Of a DNA stretch of 64,000 nucleotides, positions 23,961-35,200 are shown one piece after another. The notes beneath the pieces are model-generated. The model did no database searches. It was given only the letters and a program-made list of their open reading frames with translations, and was not told the DNA's origin. The position numbers and the translations under genes were made by a program. Source of the DNA: Euptelea pleiosperma (lineage: Eukaryota; Streptophyta; Magnoliopsida; Ranunculales; Eupteleaceae); assembly GCA_035048495.1 (NCBI GenBank), contig CM068543.1, positions 35,713,096-35,777,095 on the forward strand, given 5' to 3'. Positions within the stretch are counted from its first letter, which is position 1. Each line of letters starts with the position of its first letter.

Positions 23961-24375
23961 AATCATTTCTTAATGCTTTCTAGTTAATTTATTTAGTTGT
24001 TATTTGTATTGGCAAACAATTTATAAAGCATTGTAAGTCAAGTATGATTCAATAAATAACTAGATTTTTATGTTTGAATTCTTCTATAAGTGCATTTATT
24101 TTCATTTATTTTTCGAGTAGTTTAATATAGATAATGTCTCCAAGAGTATGTTTAAATCCAATCCATCATTCTCACCCTCTCCAGCATGTTTCGAGCATTT
24201 CCCAAGGTCAGAAGTTCTGATAAATTGCTAATCCCTAATCCCGAGTGCGGATCGACATCCGACACTTCCCACTGTGCAAAGAATCGTTTAATTTTGTAGG
24301 AAATACGGATCAAATTACAAATCTTGTTGATTCTAGGGTTTCCGTAACCAACGACGCGGAAAATCCCTACTTTCA

Positions 24376-24380
24376 CCTAC
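24376..24380. repeat. Target-site duplication of the LTR nested in the LINE, right
   Basis: The second CCTAC copy, directly after the LTR end CTTTCA; it overlaps codons of ORF1. Confidence 0.93.
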
Positions 24381-25038
24381 TCCGATTCGCAGTAGCGATA
24401 TCCAAGCAGATCGGTTTACCCACTGCGCTTGCAACATAACTGATTCCATTTGGAGTCCAAAGAATTTTTGGAAACTCCATCAGTTTAATCCATATCGGAA
24501 GGGACTGAAATTTTGCAAACATGGATTCCACATTAGGTTGCCACGGTCGGACAACCAAAAGCCTCCCAGAAATAAACCAAGGCCCTTTCTCCATAACTCC
24601 ATCTTTATCCTCAGGATCTGAGAATTTGATGTAAATTAATCCGTTTTCTTGCATGGAAATATCCAGAGAGCCTTTAGGTTTCCAAATTTTATCTAGAGTA
24701 TTTTTGACTAGAAAGAACGGTAGTTTCTTCCCAACTATACGTCCCACAAGATAATCATCCCAAATCGCTTTTCCCTCATTCAGTACTTCAATAGGGCATT
24801 TCACGACTGTCTTACCATTAACAACACAAGGTTCGAAAAAAGAAAGGTTCGATTTCTCCTTACCTGTAAGAGGCGATCTAGAAAACAAAGATCTCCAGCT
24901 AGGTGGAGGCTCGCACTTCGCCTGGCCACTCCTAGGGGGAGGAAAACCTCCCTGCAGCTGATCTGAGCATCCAGCATGAGCATTAGACGTTACCGCAGAG
25001 TCTGAATACCCAAGCGGAGACCCCAAGGGGTCAGTCAT
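24376..25038 (-). pseudogene. LINE ORF1, N-terminal fragment (DUF4283)
   Basis: The start is the ATG at 25,036-25,038; an in-frame stop lies upstream and no earlier ATG occurs in that interval. The fragment encodes about 221 residues before the LTR insertion. A DUF4283-type domain occupies roughly residues 80-210, with LVGRIVGKKLPF, KFSDPEDKDGVMEKGPWFI and LPIWIKLMEFP, typical of plant LINE ORF1 and related retroelement Gag-like proteins. The early region is rich in Pro and Ser. The reading frame is open to the insertion site at SR, after which LTR sequence gives a stop. The protein is expected to bind element RNA in a ribonucleoprotein with ORF2. Confidence 0.9.
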
Positions 25039-25359
25039 AATCGAATCCAAGGGCACCAAATAGCTAAATCAACTAATCAGGATGTCTAAGTCCTTCACCT
25101 CAACCTTGGCCGCCCAAGGAAGCCACAGGACTCGAGGTTTGGGATTAGATCAAGAGATTAGATGAAGAGCAAACAATGAAAAAGAAGCAAGAAAAGAGAG
25201 AGAGGAATCAGGTTTCCTACAATAACTTGCAACTCTGCTCTCCCTTCACCTCCACCGTTCCACCCAAGATCTGAAATCAATCCAAGATCGAGAAAATCAA
25301 ACCCCGGAAAGCAATGGAGAAGAGCTGAGTTTCCAAGATGCAAACCCAAGAAAATTCTT
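25039..25359 (-). promoter_or_regulatory. LINE 5' leader
   Basis: These are 321 bases between the element's 5' end and the ORF1 start. L1 elements carry an internal promoter in this region; I see no clear TATA box and claim no specific motif. Its presence up to the target duplication shows that the element is not 5'-truncated, which is unusual for LINE insertions. Confidence 0.65.
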
Positions 25360-25371
25360 AGTTTGGGTGTT
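25360..25371. repeat. LINE target-site duplication, right copy
   Basis: AGTTTGGGTGTT, followed by ACATTCCTAAGCC, the normal continuation of the satellite monomer broken at 16,730. Confidence 0.9.
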
Positions 25372-26885
25372 ACATTCCTAAGCCTATAATTACTGACTTT
25401 TTCGCAACCGGACCTCGTAATTTGACTCAATAACTTCAATCACAATTGTTACAACACATTTGAAGTGTTGGAACAAGATTTGGGACAGTCGGAACAAGTT
25501 TGCTCCATGCGTTCCTCAATGTCTCTAATTGGACTCAGTTTGGGTGTTACATTCCTAAGCCTATAATTACTGACTTTTTCGCAACCGGACCTCGTAATTT
25601 GACTCAAAACTTCAATCACAATTGTTACAACACATTTGAAGTGTTGGAACAAGATTTGGGACAGTCGGAACAAGTTTGCTCCATGCGTTCGTCAATGTCT
25701 CTAATTGGACTCAGTTTGGGTGTTACATTCCTAAGCCTATAATTACTGACTTTTTGGCAACCGGACCTCGTAATTTGACTCAATATCTTCTATTTCAACT
25801 GTTTTAACACATTTGAAGTGTTGGAACAAGATTCGAGACTATCGGAACAAGTTTGCCCCATTCGTGTGTCAATGACTCTAATTGGACTACGTTTGTGCGT
25901 TACATTCCTAAGCTTATAACTTGTGACTTTTTCGCAACTGGACCTCATAATTTGACTCAATCTCTTCTATTACAATTGTTTCAACACATTTGAAGTGTTG
26001 GATCAAGATTTGGGATAGTCGGAACAAGCTTGCTCCATGCGTGCGTCAATGTCTCTAATTAGACACAGTTTGTGTGTTACATTCCGAAGCCAATAACTAG
26101 TGACTTGTTCTCAACCAGACCTCGTAATTTTACTCAATATCTTCTATTACAATTGTTTCAACACATTTGAAGTATTGGAACAAGATTTGGGATAGTCGGA
26201 ACAAGTTTGCTCCATGCGTTCGTCAATATCTCTAATTGGACTCAGTTTGGGTGTTACATTCCTAAGCGTATAATTAATGACTTTTTTGCAACCGGACCTC
26301 GTAATTTGACTCAATATCTTCTATTACAACTGTTTTAACACATTTGAAGTGTTGGAACAAGATTCGGGACTATCGGAACAAGTTTGCCCCAGTCGTGCGT
26401 CAATGACTCTAATTGGACTCCGTATGTGCGTTACATTCCTAAGCTTATAACTAGTGAGTTTTCCGGAACCGAACATCGTTGTTTGACTCAATCTCTTCCA
26501 TTATAATTGTTTAAACACATTTGAAGTTTTGGAACAAGATTCAGGACAGTCGAAACAAGTTTGCACCATCCGTGCGTCAATGTCTCTAATTGGATGCAGT
26601 TTGTGCGTTACATTCCTAAGCTTATAACAAGTGACTTTTACGCAACCGGACCTCGTAATTTGACTCAATCTCTTTTATTACAATTGTTTCAAAACATTTG
26701 AAGTCTTGGAACAAGATTCGGGACAGTCAAAACAACTTTGCTCCATTCGTGCGTCAATGACTCTAATTGGACTCAGTTTGTCCATTACATTCCTAAGCTT
26801 TTAACAAATTACTCTTTCGCAACAAGACCTTATAATTCGACTCAATCTCTTCTATTACAATTGTTTCAACACATTTGAAGTCTTG

Positions 26886-26890
26886 GAACA
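26886..26890. repeat. Target-site duplication of solo LTR copy 1, left
   Basis: GAACA before TGTCACGCCC, repeated at 30,052-30,056 after GTGTTACA. Removing the insertion restores the satellite words TTGGAACAAGATTCGGG. Confidence 0.93.
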
Positions 26891-27831
26891 TGTCACGCCC
26901 CGAATTCGGATACCCAGATACGACCCGAAAATCTGTGGATCGACCCGTACCCGAACCCAGAGGTGATCCATGAATGTCCCCTAGTGGTCCAATTAGGTCA
27001 ATTAGACTACTAAGGTTCATTCGAAAACCCACTAAGTAAAAGAAGAAAAGATGTAGGAAACAAATAATTCATAATTCAAACAATTTAATTAATCAACTAA
27101 ATGTGGAGGGAAAGAGGTGAGAACATGCTCTCAATCAAAGGCTTACATGCTCGTGAAAATAAATAACCAATGTTTAGAACAGTCAAAATCAAGTCTTCTA
27201 AACTGTGGGATCGACTCCCAAATCCTCGCCGATCGCCTCGATTGCACCGGAGTCTTTCGTCTCAAAATCATCTCACGTACCCGGCTCCTTAAAATCTGAA
27301 AATGGTATCGGTGTAGCACCGTGAGCCGAGGCCCAGTAATACAACAGTGTGCATGGTATGATATCATACTATAAAAGTTTTTTAATCAAGGTATGCATCT
27401 CAGTCATATAATAAGGATAACATGAATATGATGATGAATGCAAGTGAGTATGGGATGCCAACGCAACTAGTACCCATAACCGCATAGGGTCTCCATCTCC
27501 TTCCCGCACTAGGAGCGGTCTCATCGACCCATCTGCAGGATATAATAACGTCTGGGGCCTTTCACCCTAGGGTACCGAACCCTGATTAATTGATAAAACC
27601 AATATAACGTATATAATATACTTCAACCCCGTTCCCTTATGCACCCCTTATATGAAATGACGTGATGATCATGGTATGGCAACAAGATGTACTAGGGTTA
27701 CACGATATAAGCACACATGTATTTAACATTTAAATATAAATATAAAATGAACCAATGATCATTAAGAGTAATAATATGGAAACGAATTAGGGTTAACCAT
27801 GAATAACATGTAATAATCACCGAAGGTCACG

Positions 27832-28280
27832 ATCAACACGGATGAATAATATAAGTGGAAATCACAAGACAATCCAACACACCATGGCCGAACCCTATGA
27901 AGGATCCATGACACAAGGTCGAACCCTAAAGAGGGATCCAAGACACTTGGCCGAATCCTATGAGGGATCCAAGACACATGGGTGGGATCTCCATGCATAC
28001 AAGTATAGGTCGAACCATCTAGGTATAATAGTCAATAAGACATGACCAAATATCACAATCAACATCGATGAATGATATAAGTGAAAATCGCAAGAGAATC
28101 CAACACGCCATGGCCGAACTCTATGAGGGATCCATGACACAAGGTCGAACCCTAAAGAAGGATCCAAGACACTTGGCCGAACCCTATGAGAGATCCAAGA
28201 CACATGGGTGGGATCCCCATGCATACAGGTATAGGTCAAACCATCTAGGGTTTAGTCAAACAACAAGGTTAAAACCTTAA
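27832..28280. repeat. 226-bp tandem duplication inside solo LTR copy 1
   Basis: ATCAACACGGATGAATAATA at 27,832 and ATCAACATCGATGAATGATA at 28,058 begin two units of 226 bp, each carrying ATGGCCGAA...CCCTATGAGGGATCC-like words. Inside each unit a GGATCC-containing motif repeats about three times. Copy 2 shows the same 226-bp step (57,370 and 57,596). Confidence 0.88.
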
Positions 28281-28352
28281 TAGTTAATAATCATGACCGA
28301 ACCACGAACAATTAATAGGATTTTTACAAAAAATGTACTACATCATAAAAAT

Positions 28353-29230
28353 CATAACTAAATAAATATGAATTAGAAAAATATAAACTCAATGGATTTA
28401 AAAACTAGATTCACAGAGGTTTTTAGAAAAAAATAAATAGAAAAATATTCAGATTCAAAATATAGGTCAAAACTCTTAATTAATTGGGCCGGACAGAATC
28501 TGGGATACAGAAAAGTCCCACACATTGTAAAAGTTATAACTAAATAAATAATTATTAGAAAAATATAAACTCAATTAATTTGAAAACTAAATTCATATAA
28601 GTATCTATAAAAAATAATTAAAAAATATTTAGATTAAAAATATAGATCGAAATCCCAAGTGAAATGGACCGTATAAAATCTGAAATTCTGAGTTTTATAG
28701 AAAAGTCCAGCATGTTTGAAAAATCATAACTTAATCAATACAAATCAGAAAAATATAAACTCAAAGGTTCTAGAAACTAGATTGATAGAGGTATCTGTGA
28801 AAAATAATTAGAAAAATATTTAAGTTAAAATATGGATGGAAATCTCAGGTAAAATAGATCGTGTAAAATCTGGAATTCTGGGTTTTACAGAAAAGTCCAG
28901 CACGTTTGAAAAATTATAACTTAATCAATATAAATCAAAAAAATATAAACTCAAAGGTTCTAGAAACTAGATTGATAGAGGTATCAATGAAAAATAATTA
29001 GAAAAATATTTAGGTTAAAAATATAGATCGAAATCCCAAGTGAATCAGACCGTGTAAAATCTGAAATTCTGGGTTTTTTGGTAAAGTCATACAACTTAGA
29101 AAAATCATAACTTAATCAATAAAAATCAGAAAAATACAAACTAAACGGTTTTGAAAAATAGATTCACAGAGTATTTAGAAAAAAATAATTATAAAAATAT
29201 TTTAATTATAAAAATATAACAAAAATGATA
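28353..29230. repeat. About 190-bp AT-rich tandem repeats inside solo LTR copy 1
   Basis: The word CATAAC or TATAAC, followed by TAATCAATA-like sequence, recurs at 28,353, 28,535, 28,725, 28,915 and 29,106 (steps 182, 190, 190 and 191). Units carry AGAAAAATAT, TAGATTGATAGAGGTAT and AAATCTGAAATTCTGGG. There are five units, against four in the LTR at 56,419. Confidence 0.87.
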
Positions 29231-29421
29231 AAGAACATAATCATCCGTTATAGGTACAAAATAGACGATGGCCCAACCCATCATGGTGGCCCAAAATAAA
29301 GATCAACCCAATAAGAATTAAATAAATATTGTTAAAATTAATTTATAATGAGTATCAATCATTATCTAATGAAAGATAAACAAAATCTTGAAGAAAAACA
29401 AGTATAGGATGGATCAAGCGC

Positions 29422-29743
29422 ACTTACCTTAAGGTTTCTTGAACTTTAATGAAAATCAAAAGTTTCTATAAATTTGAAAGTCGTCGGATCGTCCTCTCCT
29501 CGGAGTATGTACTTCAAATCGGAGTTCCCGTCAATTCTCCCTTCTTGCTCGAATGCGATCAGTGCTCGGATGAAGGTTTAATGGAGCTTGCTCTATTCTT
29601 TAATGGAGTTTGGTTTGTGAAAGCTTCTAAAGCTTTAGGATTTTTCATAAATAGGTTTAGGGAAGGATTAGGGTTTCTATTTTGTTGAAATTCATAACTA
29701 TCAAAGGGATGACTTTTTCAACCCTCAAAAACTTATATTTTAT
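29422..29743 (-). promoter_or_regulatory. Minus-strand promoter, leader exon and splice donor in solo LTR copy 1
   Basis: Reading the minus strand: GGGCCCA at 29,770-29,764, TATAAAATA at 29,743-29,735, the telo-box-containing GAAACCCTAATCC at about 29,673-29,661, a leader of about 280 bases with balanced composition, then the donor AAG followed by GTAAGTGCG at 29,427. This order looks like a plant promoter and first exon. It agrees with the LTR orientation deduced from its termini. No transcript evidence is available. The plus-strand ORF at 29,449-29,688 is antisense to this leader and probably not a gene. Confidence 0.5.
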
Positions 29744-30051
29744 ACTACTAATAGGATAGAAATGGGCCCACAAAATAATTTTTTTATAAAAGTTCTAGAT
29801 TGTTAGCTGGGGAAAGAAAAAGTCCCCTGCAAATTATGATTCATTATTTTTAGTAAGAAATTTAGCCCTAAAGAGCGAGTTTCAAAAATAGCAGGTTTTT
29901 CAAAGTTGTCAGAATGAAACCAAATTAAATATACATACTCAACAATGATATTAAACCATAAAAACAATAATAGAAGTCTGAAAAAGGTTTAGGTTTCCAT
30001 TCTTAGGTGAATTTACCGTAATACCCTAGAACGAAAGTTCAGGGTGTTACA

Positions 30052-30056
30052 GAACA
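30052..30056. repeat. Target-site duplication of solo LTR copy 1, right
   Basis: GAACA after GGGTGTTACA; the satellite resumes with AGATTCGGGACAG. Confidence 0.93.
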
Positions 30057-33000
30057 AGATTCGGGACAGTCGAAACAACTTTGCTCCATCCGTGCGTCAA
30101 TGTCTCTAATTGTACTCAGTTTGTGCGTTACATTCCTAAGCTTATAACTAGTGACTTTTTCGCAATCGGACCTCGTAGTTTGACTCAATCTCTTCTATTA
30201 GTATTGTTTCAACACATTTGAAGTCTTGGAACAAGATTCGGGACAGTCAAAACAAGTTTGCTCCATCCGTGCGTCAATGTCTTTAATTGGACTCAGTTTG
30301 TGTGTTACATTCCGAAGCCAATAACTAGTGACTTGTTCTCAACCAGACCTCGTAATTTTACTCAATATCTTCTATTACAATTGTTTCAACACATTTGAAG
30401 TGCTGGAACAAGATTTGGGACAGTCGGAACAAGTTTGCTCCATGCGTTCGTCAATGTCTCTAATTGGACTCAGTTTGGGTGTTACATTCCTAAGCCTATA
30501 ATTATTGACTTTTTGGCAACCGGACCTCGTAATTTGACTCAATATCTTCTATTAAAACTGTTTTAATACATTTGAAGTGTTGGAACAAGATTCGAGACTA
30601 TCGGAACAAGTTTGCCCCATTCGTGCTTCAATGACTCTAATTGGACTCTGTATGTGCGTTACATTCCTAAGCTTATAACTAGTGACTTTTTCGCAACCGG
30701 ACCTCGTAATTTGACTCAATCTCTTCCATTACAATTTTTTAAACACATTTGAAGTCTTGGAACAAGATTCGGGACAGTCGAAACAAGTTTGCTCCATCCG
30801 TGCGTCATTGTCTCTAATTGGACTCAGTTTCTGGGTTACATTCCGAAGCCTATAACTGGTGACCTTTTCGCAACCGGGCCTCGGTATTTGACTCAAACTC
30901 ATCCATTACTATTGTTTCAGCACATTTGAAGTGTTGGAACAACATACGGGACAGTCCGGACAAGTTTGCTCCATCCGTTCGTCAATATCTCTAATTTGAC
31001 TCAATTTGGGTGTTACATTCCTAAGCCTATAATTACTGACTTTTTTACAACCGGACCTCGTAATTATACTCAATAACTTCAATCACAATTGTTACTACAC
31101 ATTAGTAGCATTGGAACAAGATTTGGGAGAGTCGGAAAAAGTTTGCTCCATGCATTCGTCAATGTCTCTAATTGGACTCAGTTTGGGTGTTACATTCCAA
31201 AGCCTATAATTACTGACTTTTTTGCAACCAGACCTCGTAATTTGACTCAATATCTTCTATTACAACTGTTTTAACACATTTGAAGTGTTGGAACAAGATT
31301 CGGGACTATCGGAACAAGTTTGCCCCATTCGTGCGTCAATGACTCCAATTGGACTCCGTATGTGCGTTACATTCCTAAGCTTATAACTAGTGAGTTTTCC
31401 GCAACCGAACCTCGTTGTTTGACTCAATCTCTTCCATTACAATTGTTTAAACACATTTGAAGTCTTGGAACAAGATTCGGGACAGTCGAAACAAGTTTGC
31501 ACCATCCGTGCGTCAATGTCTCTAATTGGACTCAGTTTGTGCGTTACATTCCTAAGCTTATAACAAGTTACTTGTAGCAACCGGATCTCGTAATTTGACT
31601 CAATCTCTTCTATTATAATTGTTTCAACACATTTGAAGTCTTGGAACAAGATTCGGGACAGTCGAAACAAGTTTGATCCATTCGTGCGTCAATGACTCTA
31701 ATTGGAATCAGTTTGTGCGTTACATTCCTAAGCTTTTAACAAATTACTTTTTCGCAACTACACCTCATAATTTGACTTAATCTCTTCCATTACAATTGTT
31801 TCAACACATTTGAAGTGTTGGAACAAGATTCGGGACAGTCAAAACAACTTTGCTCCATCCGTGCGTCAATGTCTCTAATTGTACTCAGTTTGTGCGTTAC
31901 ATTCCTAAGCTTATAACTAGTGACTTTTTCCCAATCGGACATCGTAGTTTGACTCAATCTCTTCTATTACAATTGTTTCAACATATTTGAAGTCTTGGAA
32001 CAAGATTCGGGAGAGTCGAAACAAGTTTGCTCCATCCGTGCGTCAATGTCTTTAATTGGACTTAGTTTGTGTGTTACATTCCGAAGCCAATAACTAGTGA
32101 CTTGTTCTCAACCAGACCTCGTAATTTTACTCAATATCTTCTATTACAATTGTTTCAACACATTTGAAGTGTTGGAACAAGATTTGGGATAGTCGGAAAA
32201 AGTTTGCTCCATGCGTTCGTCAATGTCTCTAATTGGACTCAGTTTGGGTGTTACATTCCTAAGCGTATAATTAATGACTTTTTTGCAACCGGACCTCGTA
32301 ATTTGACTCAATATCTTCTATTACAACTGTTTCAACAGATTTGAAGTGTTGGAACAAGATTCGGGACTATCGGAACAAGTTTGCCCCATTCGTGCGTCAA
32401 TAACTCTAATTGGACTCCGTATGTGTGTTACATTCCTAAGCTTTTAACAAGTTACTTTTTCGCAATCGGACCTCATAATTTGACTCAATCTCATCCATTA
32501 CAATTGTTTCAACACATTTGTAGTCTTGGAACAAGATTCGGGACAATCAAAACAAGTTTGCTCCATTCGTGCGTCAATGTCTCTAATTGGACTCAATTTG
32601 TGCGTTACATTCCTAAGCTTATAACAAGTGACTTTTAAGCAACCGGACCTCGTAATTTGACTCAATCTCTTCTATTACAATTGTTTCAACACATTTGAAG
32701 TGTTGGAACAAAATTTGGGATAGTCGGAACAAGTTTGCTCCATGCATTCGTCAATGTCTCTAATTGGACTCAGTTTGGGTGTTACATTCCTAAGCCTATA
32801 ATTATTGACTTTTTCACAACCGGACCTTGTAATTTGACTCAATAACTTCAATCACAATTGTTACAACACATTTGAAGTGTTGGAACAAGATTTGGGACAG
32901 TCGGAACAAGTTTGCTCCATGCATTCGTCAATGTCTCTGATTGGACTCATTTTGGGTGTTACATTCCTAAGCCTATAATTATTGACTTTTTAGTAATCGG

Positions 33001-33499
33001 ACCTCGTAATTCGACTCAATATCTTCTATTTCAACTGTTTTAACACATTTGAACTGTTGGAACAAGATTCGGGACTATCGGAACAAGTTTGCCCCATTCG
33101 TGCGTCAATGACTCCAATTGGACTCCGTTTGTGCGTTACATTCCTAAGCTTATAACTGGTGACTTTTTCGCAACTGGACCTCGTAATTTGACTCAATCTC
33201 TTCTATTACAATTGTTTCAACACATTTGAAGTGTTGAAACAAGATTTGGGATAGTCGGAACAAGCTTGCTCCTTGCGTGCATCAATGTCTCTAATTGGAC
33301 TCAGTTTGTGTGTTACATTCCGAAGCCAATAACTAGTGACTTGTTCTCAACCAGACCTCGTAATTTTACTGAATATGAAATTACAATTGTTTCAACACAT
33401 TTGAAGTGTTGGAACAAGATTTGGACCAGTCGGAACAAGTTTGCTCCAAGCATTCGGAAATATCTCTAATTGGACTCAGTTTGGGTGTTACATTCCTAA

Positions 33500-35200
33500 G
33501 CGTATAATTAATGACTTTTTTGCAACTGGACCTCGTAATTTGACTCAATATCTTCTATTACAACTGTTTTAACACATTTGAAGTGTTGGAACAACATTCG
33601 GGACTATCAGAACAAGTTTGCCCGATTCGTGCGTCAATGACTCTAATTGGACTCCGTATGTGCGTTACATTCCTAAGCTTATAGCTAGTGAGTTTTCCGC
33701 AACCGAGCCTCGTTGTTTGACTCAATCTCTTCCATTACAATTGTTTAAACACATTTCAAGTCTTGGAACAAGATTCGGGACAGTCAAAACAAGTTTGCAC
33801 CATCCGTGCGTCAATGTCTTTAATTGGACTCAGTTTGTGCGTTACATTCCTAAGCTTATAACAAGTGACTTTTACGCAACCGGACCTCGTAATTGGACTC
33901 AATCTCTTCTATTACAATTGTTTCAACACATTTGAAGTCTTGGAACAAGATTCGGGACAGTCGAAACAAGTTTGCTCCATTCGTGCGTCAATGACTCTAA
34001 TTGGACTCAGTTTGTGCGTTACATTCCTAAGCTTTTAACAAATTACTTTTTCGCAACAAGACCTCATAATTTGAGTCAATCTCTTCCATTACAATTGTTT
34101 CAACACATTTGAAGTCTTGGAACAAGATTCGGGACAGTCGAAACAAGTTTGCTCCATCCGTGCGTCAATGTTTCTAATTGTACTCAGTTTGTGCGTTACA
34201 TTCCTAAGCTTATAACTAGTGACATTTTCGCAATCGGACCTCGTAATTTGACTCAATATCTTCTATTCCAACTGTTTTAACACATTTGAAGTGTTGGAAC
34301 AAGATTCGGGACTATCGGAACAAGTTAGCCCCATTCGTGCGTCAATGACTCTAATTGGACTACGGATGTGCGTTACATTCCTAAGTGACTTTTTTGCAAC
34401 AAGACCTTATAATTTGACTCAATCTCTTCCATTACAATTGTTTCAACACATTTGAAGTCTTGGAACAAGTTTCGGAACAGTCGAAACAAGTTTGCTCCAT
34501 CCGTGCGTCAATGTCTCTAATTGGACTTAGTTTCTGTGTTACATTCCGAAGCCTATAACTGGTGACCTTTTCGCAACCGGGCCTCGGTATTTGACTCAAA
34601 CTCATCCATTACTATTGTTTCAGCAAATTTGAAGTGTTGGAACAACATACGGGACTGTCCGGACAAGTTTGCTTTATCCGTTCGCCAATATCTCTAATTT
34701 GACTCAATTTGGTGTTACCTTCCTAAAACTATAATTACTGACTTTTTTGCAGCCGGACCTCGTAATTAGACTCAATAACTTCAATCACAATTTTTACAAC
34801 ACATTTGAAGTGGTGGAACAAGATTTGGGACAGTCGGAAAAAGTTTGTTCCATGCGTTCGTCAATGTCTCTAATTGGACTCAGTTGGGTGTTACATTCCG
34901 AAGCCTATAATTACTGACTTTTTTGCAACCAGACCTCGTAATTTGACTAAATATCTTTTATTACAACTGTTTTAACACATTTGAAGTGTTGGAACAAGAT
35001 TCGGGAGTATCGGAACAAGTTTACCCCATTCGTGCGTCAATGACTCTAATTGGACTCCGTATGTGCGTTACATTCCTAAGCTTATTACTAATGAATTTTC
35101 CGCAACCGAACCTCGTTGTTTGACTCAATCTCTTCCATTACAATTGTTTAACCACATTTGAAGTCTTGGAACAAGATTCGGGACAGTCGAAACAACTTTG
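33500..35200 (+). repeat. Higher-order block, offset 5,414, copy 1
   Basis: The block matches about 38,914-40,614. The marker AGCCCCATTCGTGCG, in which TTTGCCCC has lost bases to TTAGCCCC, occurs at 34,327 and 39,741, each followed by the rare ACTACGGATGTGCG and the fused CTAAGTGAC monomer, then by the CATACGGGAC monomer and TTACCTTCCTAAAACTATAAT. Confidence 0.82.

Larger units (their letters stand above)
21666..24375 (+). mobile_element. Solo LTR (Tat/Athila-like Ty3/Gypsy), nested in LINE ORF1
   Basis: A 2,710-bp insertion with TG...CA ends and a CCTAC 5-bp target duplication, the structure of a solo LTR. It starts TGATATTCGCTC and ends CCCTACTTTCA. Its ends match the LTR at 60,595-63,843 read in reverse: CGCAGGAAACCC, TGCATGCATTAAACACATTT, and a stretch around 24,242-24,266 (CGAGTGCGGATCGACATCC) occur in both. 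No second LTR, primer site or polyprotein is present, so the internal region was probably lost by recombination between two LTRs. Sense is taken as plus because TATA and leader signals run that way and because the partner copy has a polypurine-like tract next to this same TGATATTC end. The lineage label rests on terminal sequence and LTR length and is inference. It contains homopolymers, a CT-rich tract and short meaningless ORFs. Confidence 0.9.
16731..25359 (-). mobile_element. L1-type LINE with RNase H, near full length, inserted in the satellite
   Basis: A minus-strand non-LTR retrotransposon. In its own direction it has a 5' leader (25,359-25,039), ORF1 (25,038-20,958, split by an LTR insertion), ORF2 (20,965-16,797) with endonuclease, reverse transcriptase, zinc-finger and RNase H regions, a short 3' UTR (16,796-16,745), and a poly(A) tail read here as a T run of about 16 bases ending at 16,744. 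A 12-bp target duplication flanks it. Without the 2,710-bp LTR and its 5-bp duplication the LINE is about 5.9 kb, a normal length for plant L1 elements. Damage is light: one nonsense codon and one frameshift in ORF2, one frameshift and the LTR in ORF1. That points to a fairly recent insertion that can no longer move on its own. Confidence 0.95.
25360..26890 (+). repeat. 177-bp satellite, array A, second segment
   Basis: About 8.6 monomers between the LINE and the next LTR. The monomer phase continues from 16,730. The series includes the CTTGTTCTCAACCAGACC, GCGTATAATTAATGAC and TGAGTTTTCCGGAACCG types in the same order as at 15.8-16.3 kb. No gene is seen. Confidence 0.96.
26891..30051 (-). mobile_element. 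Solo LTR, TGTAACACCC...GGGGCGTGACA family, copy 1
   Basis: A 3,161-bp insertion with TG...CA ends and a GAACA duplication. The minus strand starts TGTAACACCCTGAAC and ends ATTCGGGGCGTGACA, a terminal style common in plant Ty3/Gypsy LTRs. There is no second LTR, primer site or gag-pol, so a solo LTR is the simplest reading; a non-coding element is the alternative. Copy 2 is at 56,419-59,870 in the same orientation. It contains a 226-bp tandem pair (27,832 and 28,058), an AT-rich 190-bp tandem series (28,353-29,106), and a minus-strand TATA box, leader and splice donor. Short ORFs inside are not considered genes. The lineage is not determined. Confidence 0.88.

Noticed and set aside
21666..24375. 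Helitron or DNA transposon as the identity of the nested insertion
   Set aside because: TG...CA ends with a 5-bp duplication and homology to an LTR next to a polypurine-like tract fit an LTR; there are no terminal inverted repeats and no CTRR end.
28353..29230. The 190-bp LTR repeats as the source of the 177-bp satellite
   Set aside because: The lengths are close, but I see no sequence similarity between the two units.
29449..29688. 79-codon plus-strand ORF, similar to 58,777-58,977, as a conserved small protein
   Set aside because: It lies antisense to a probable leader exon; the two versions end at different places and the frame is broken in copy 2, so conservation is better explained by the recent common LTR.
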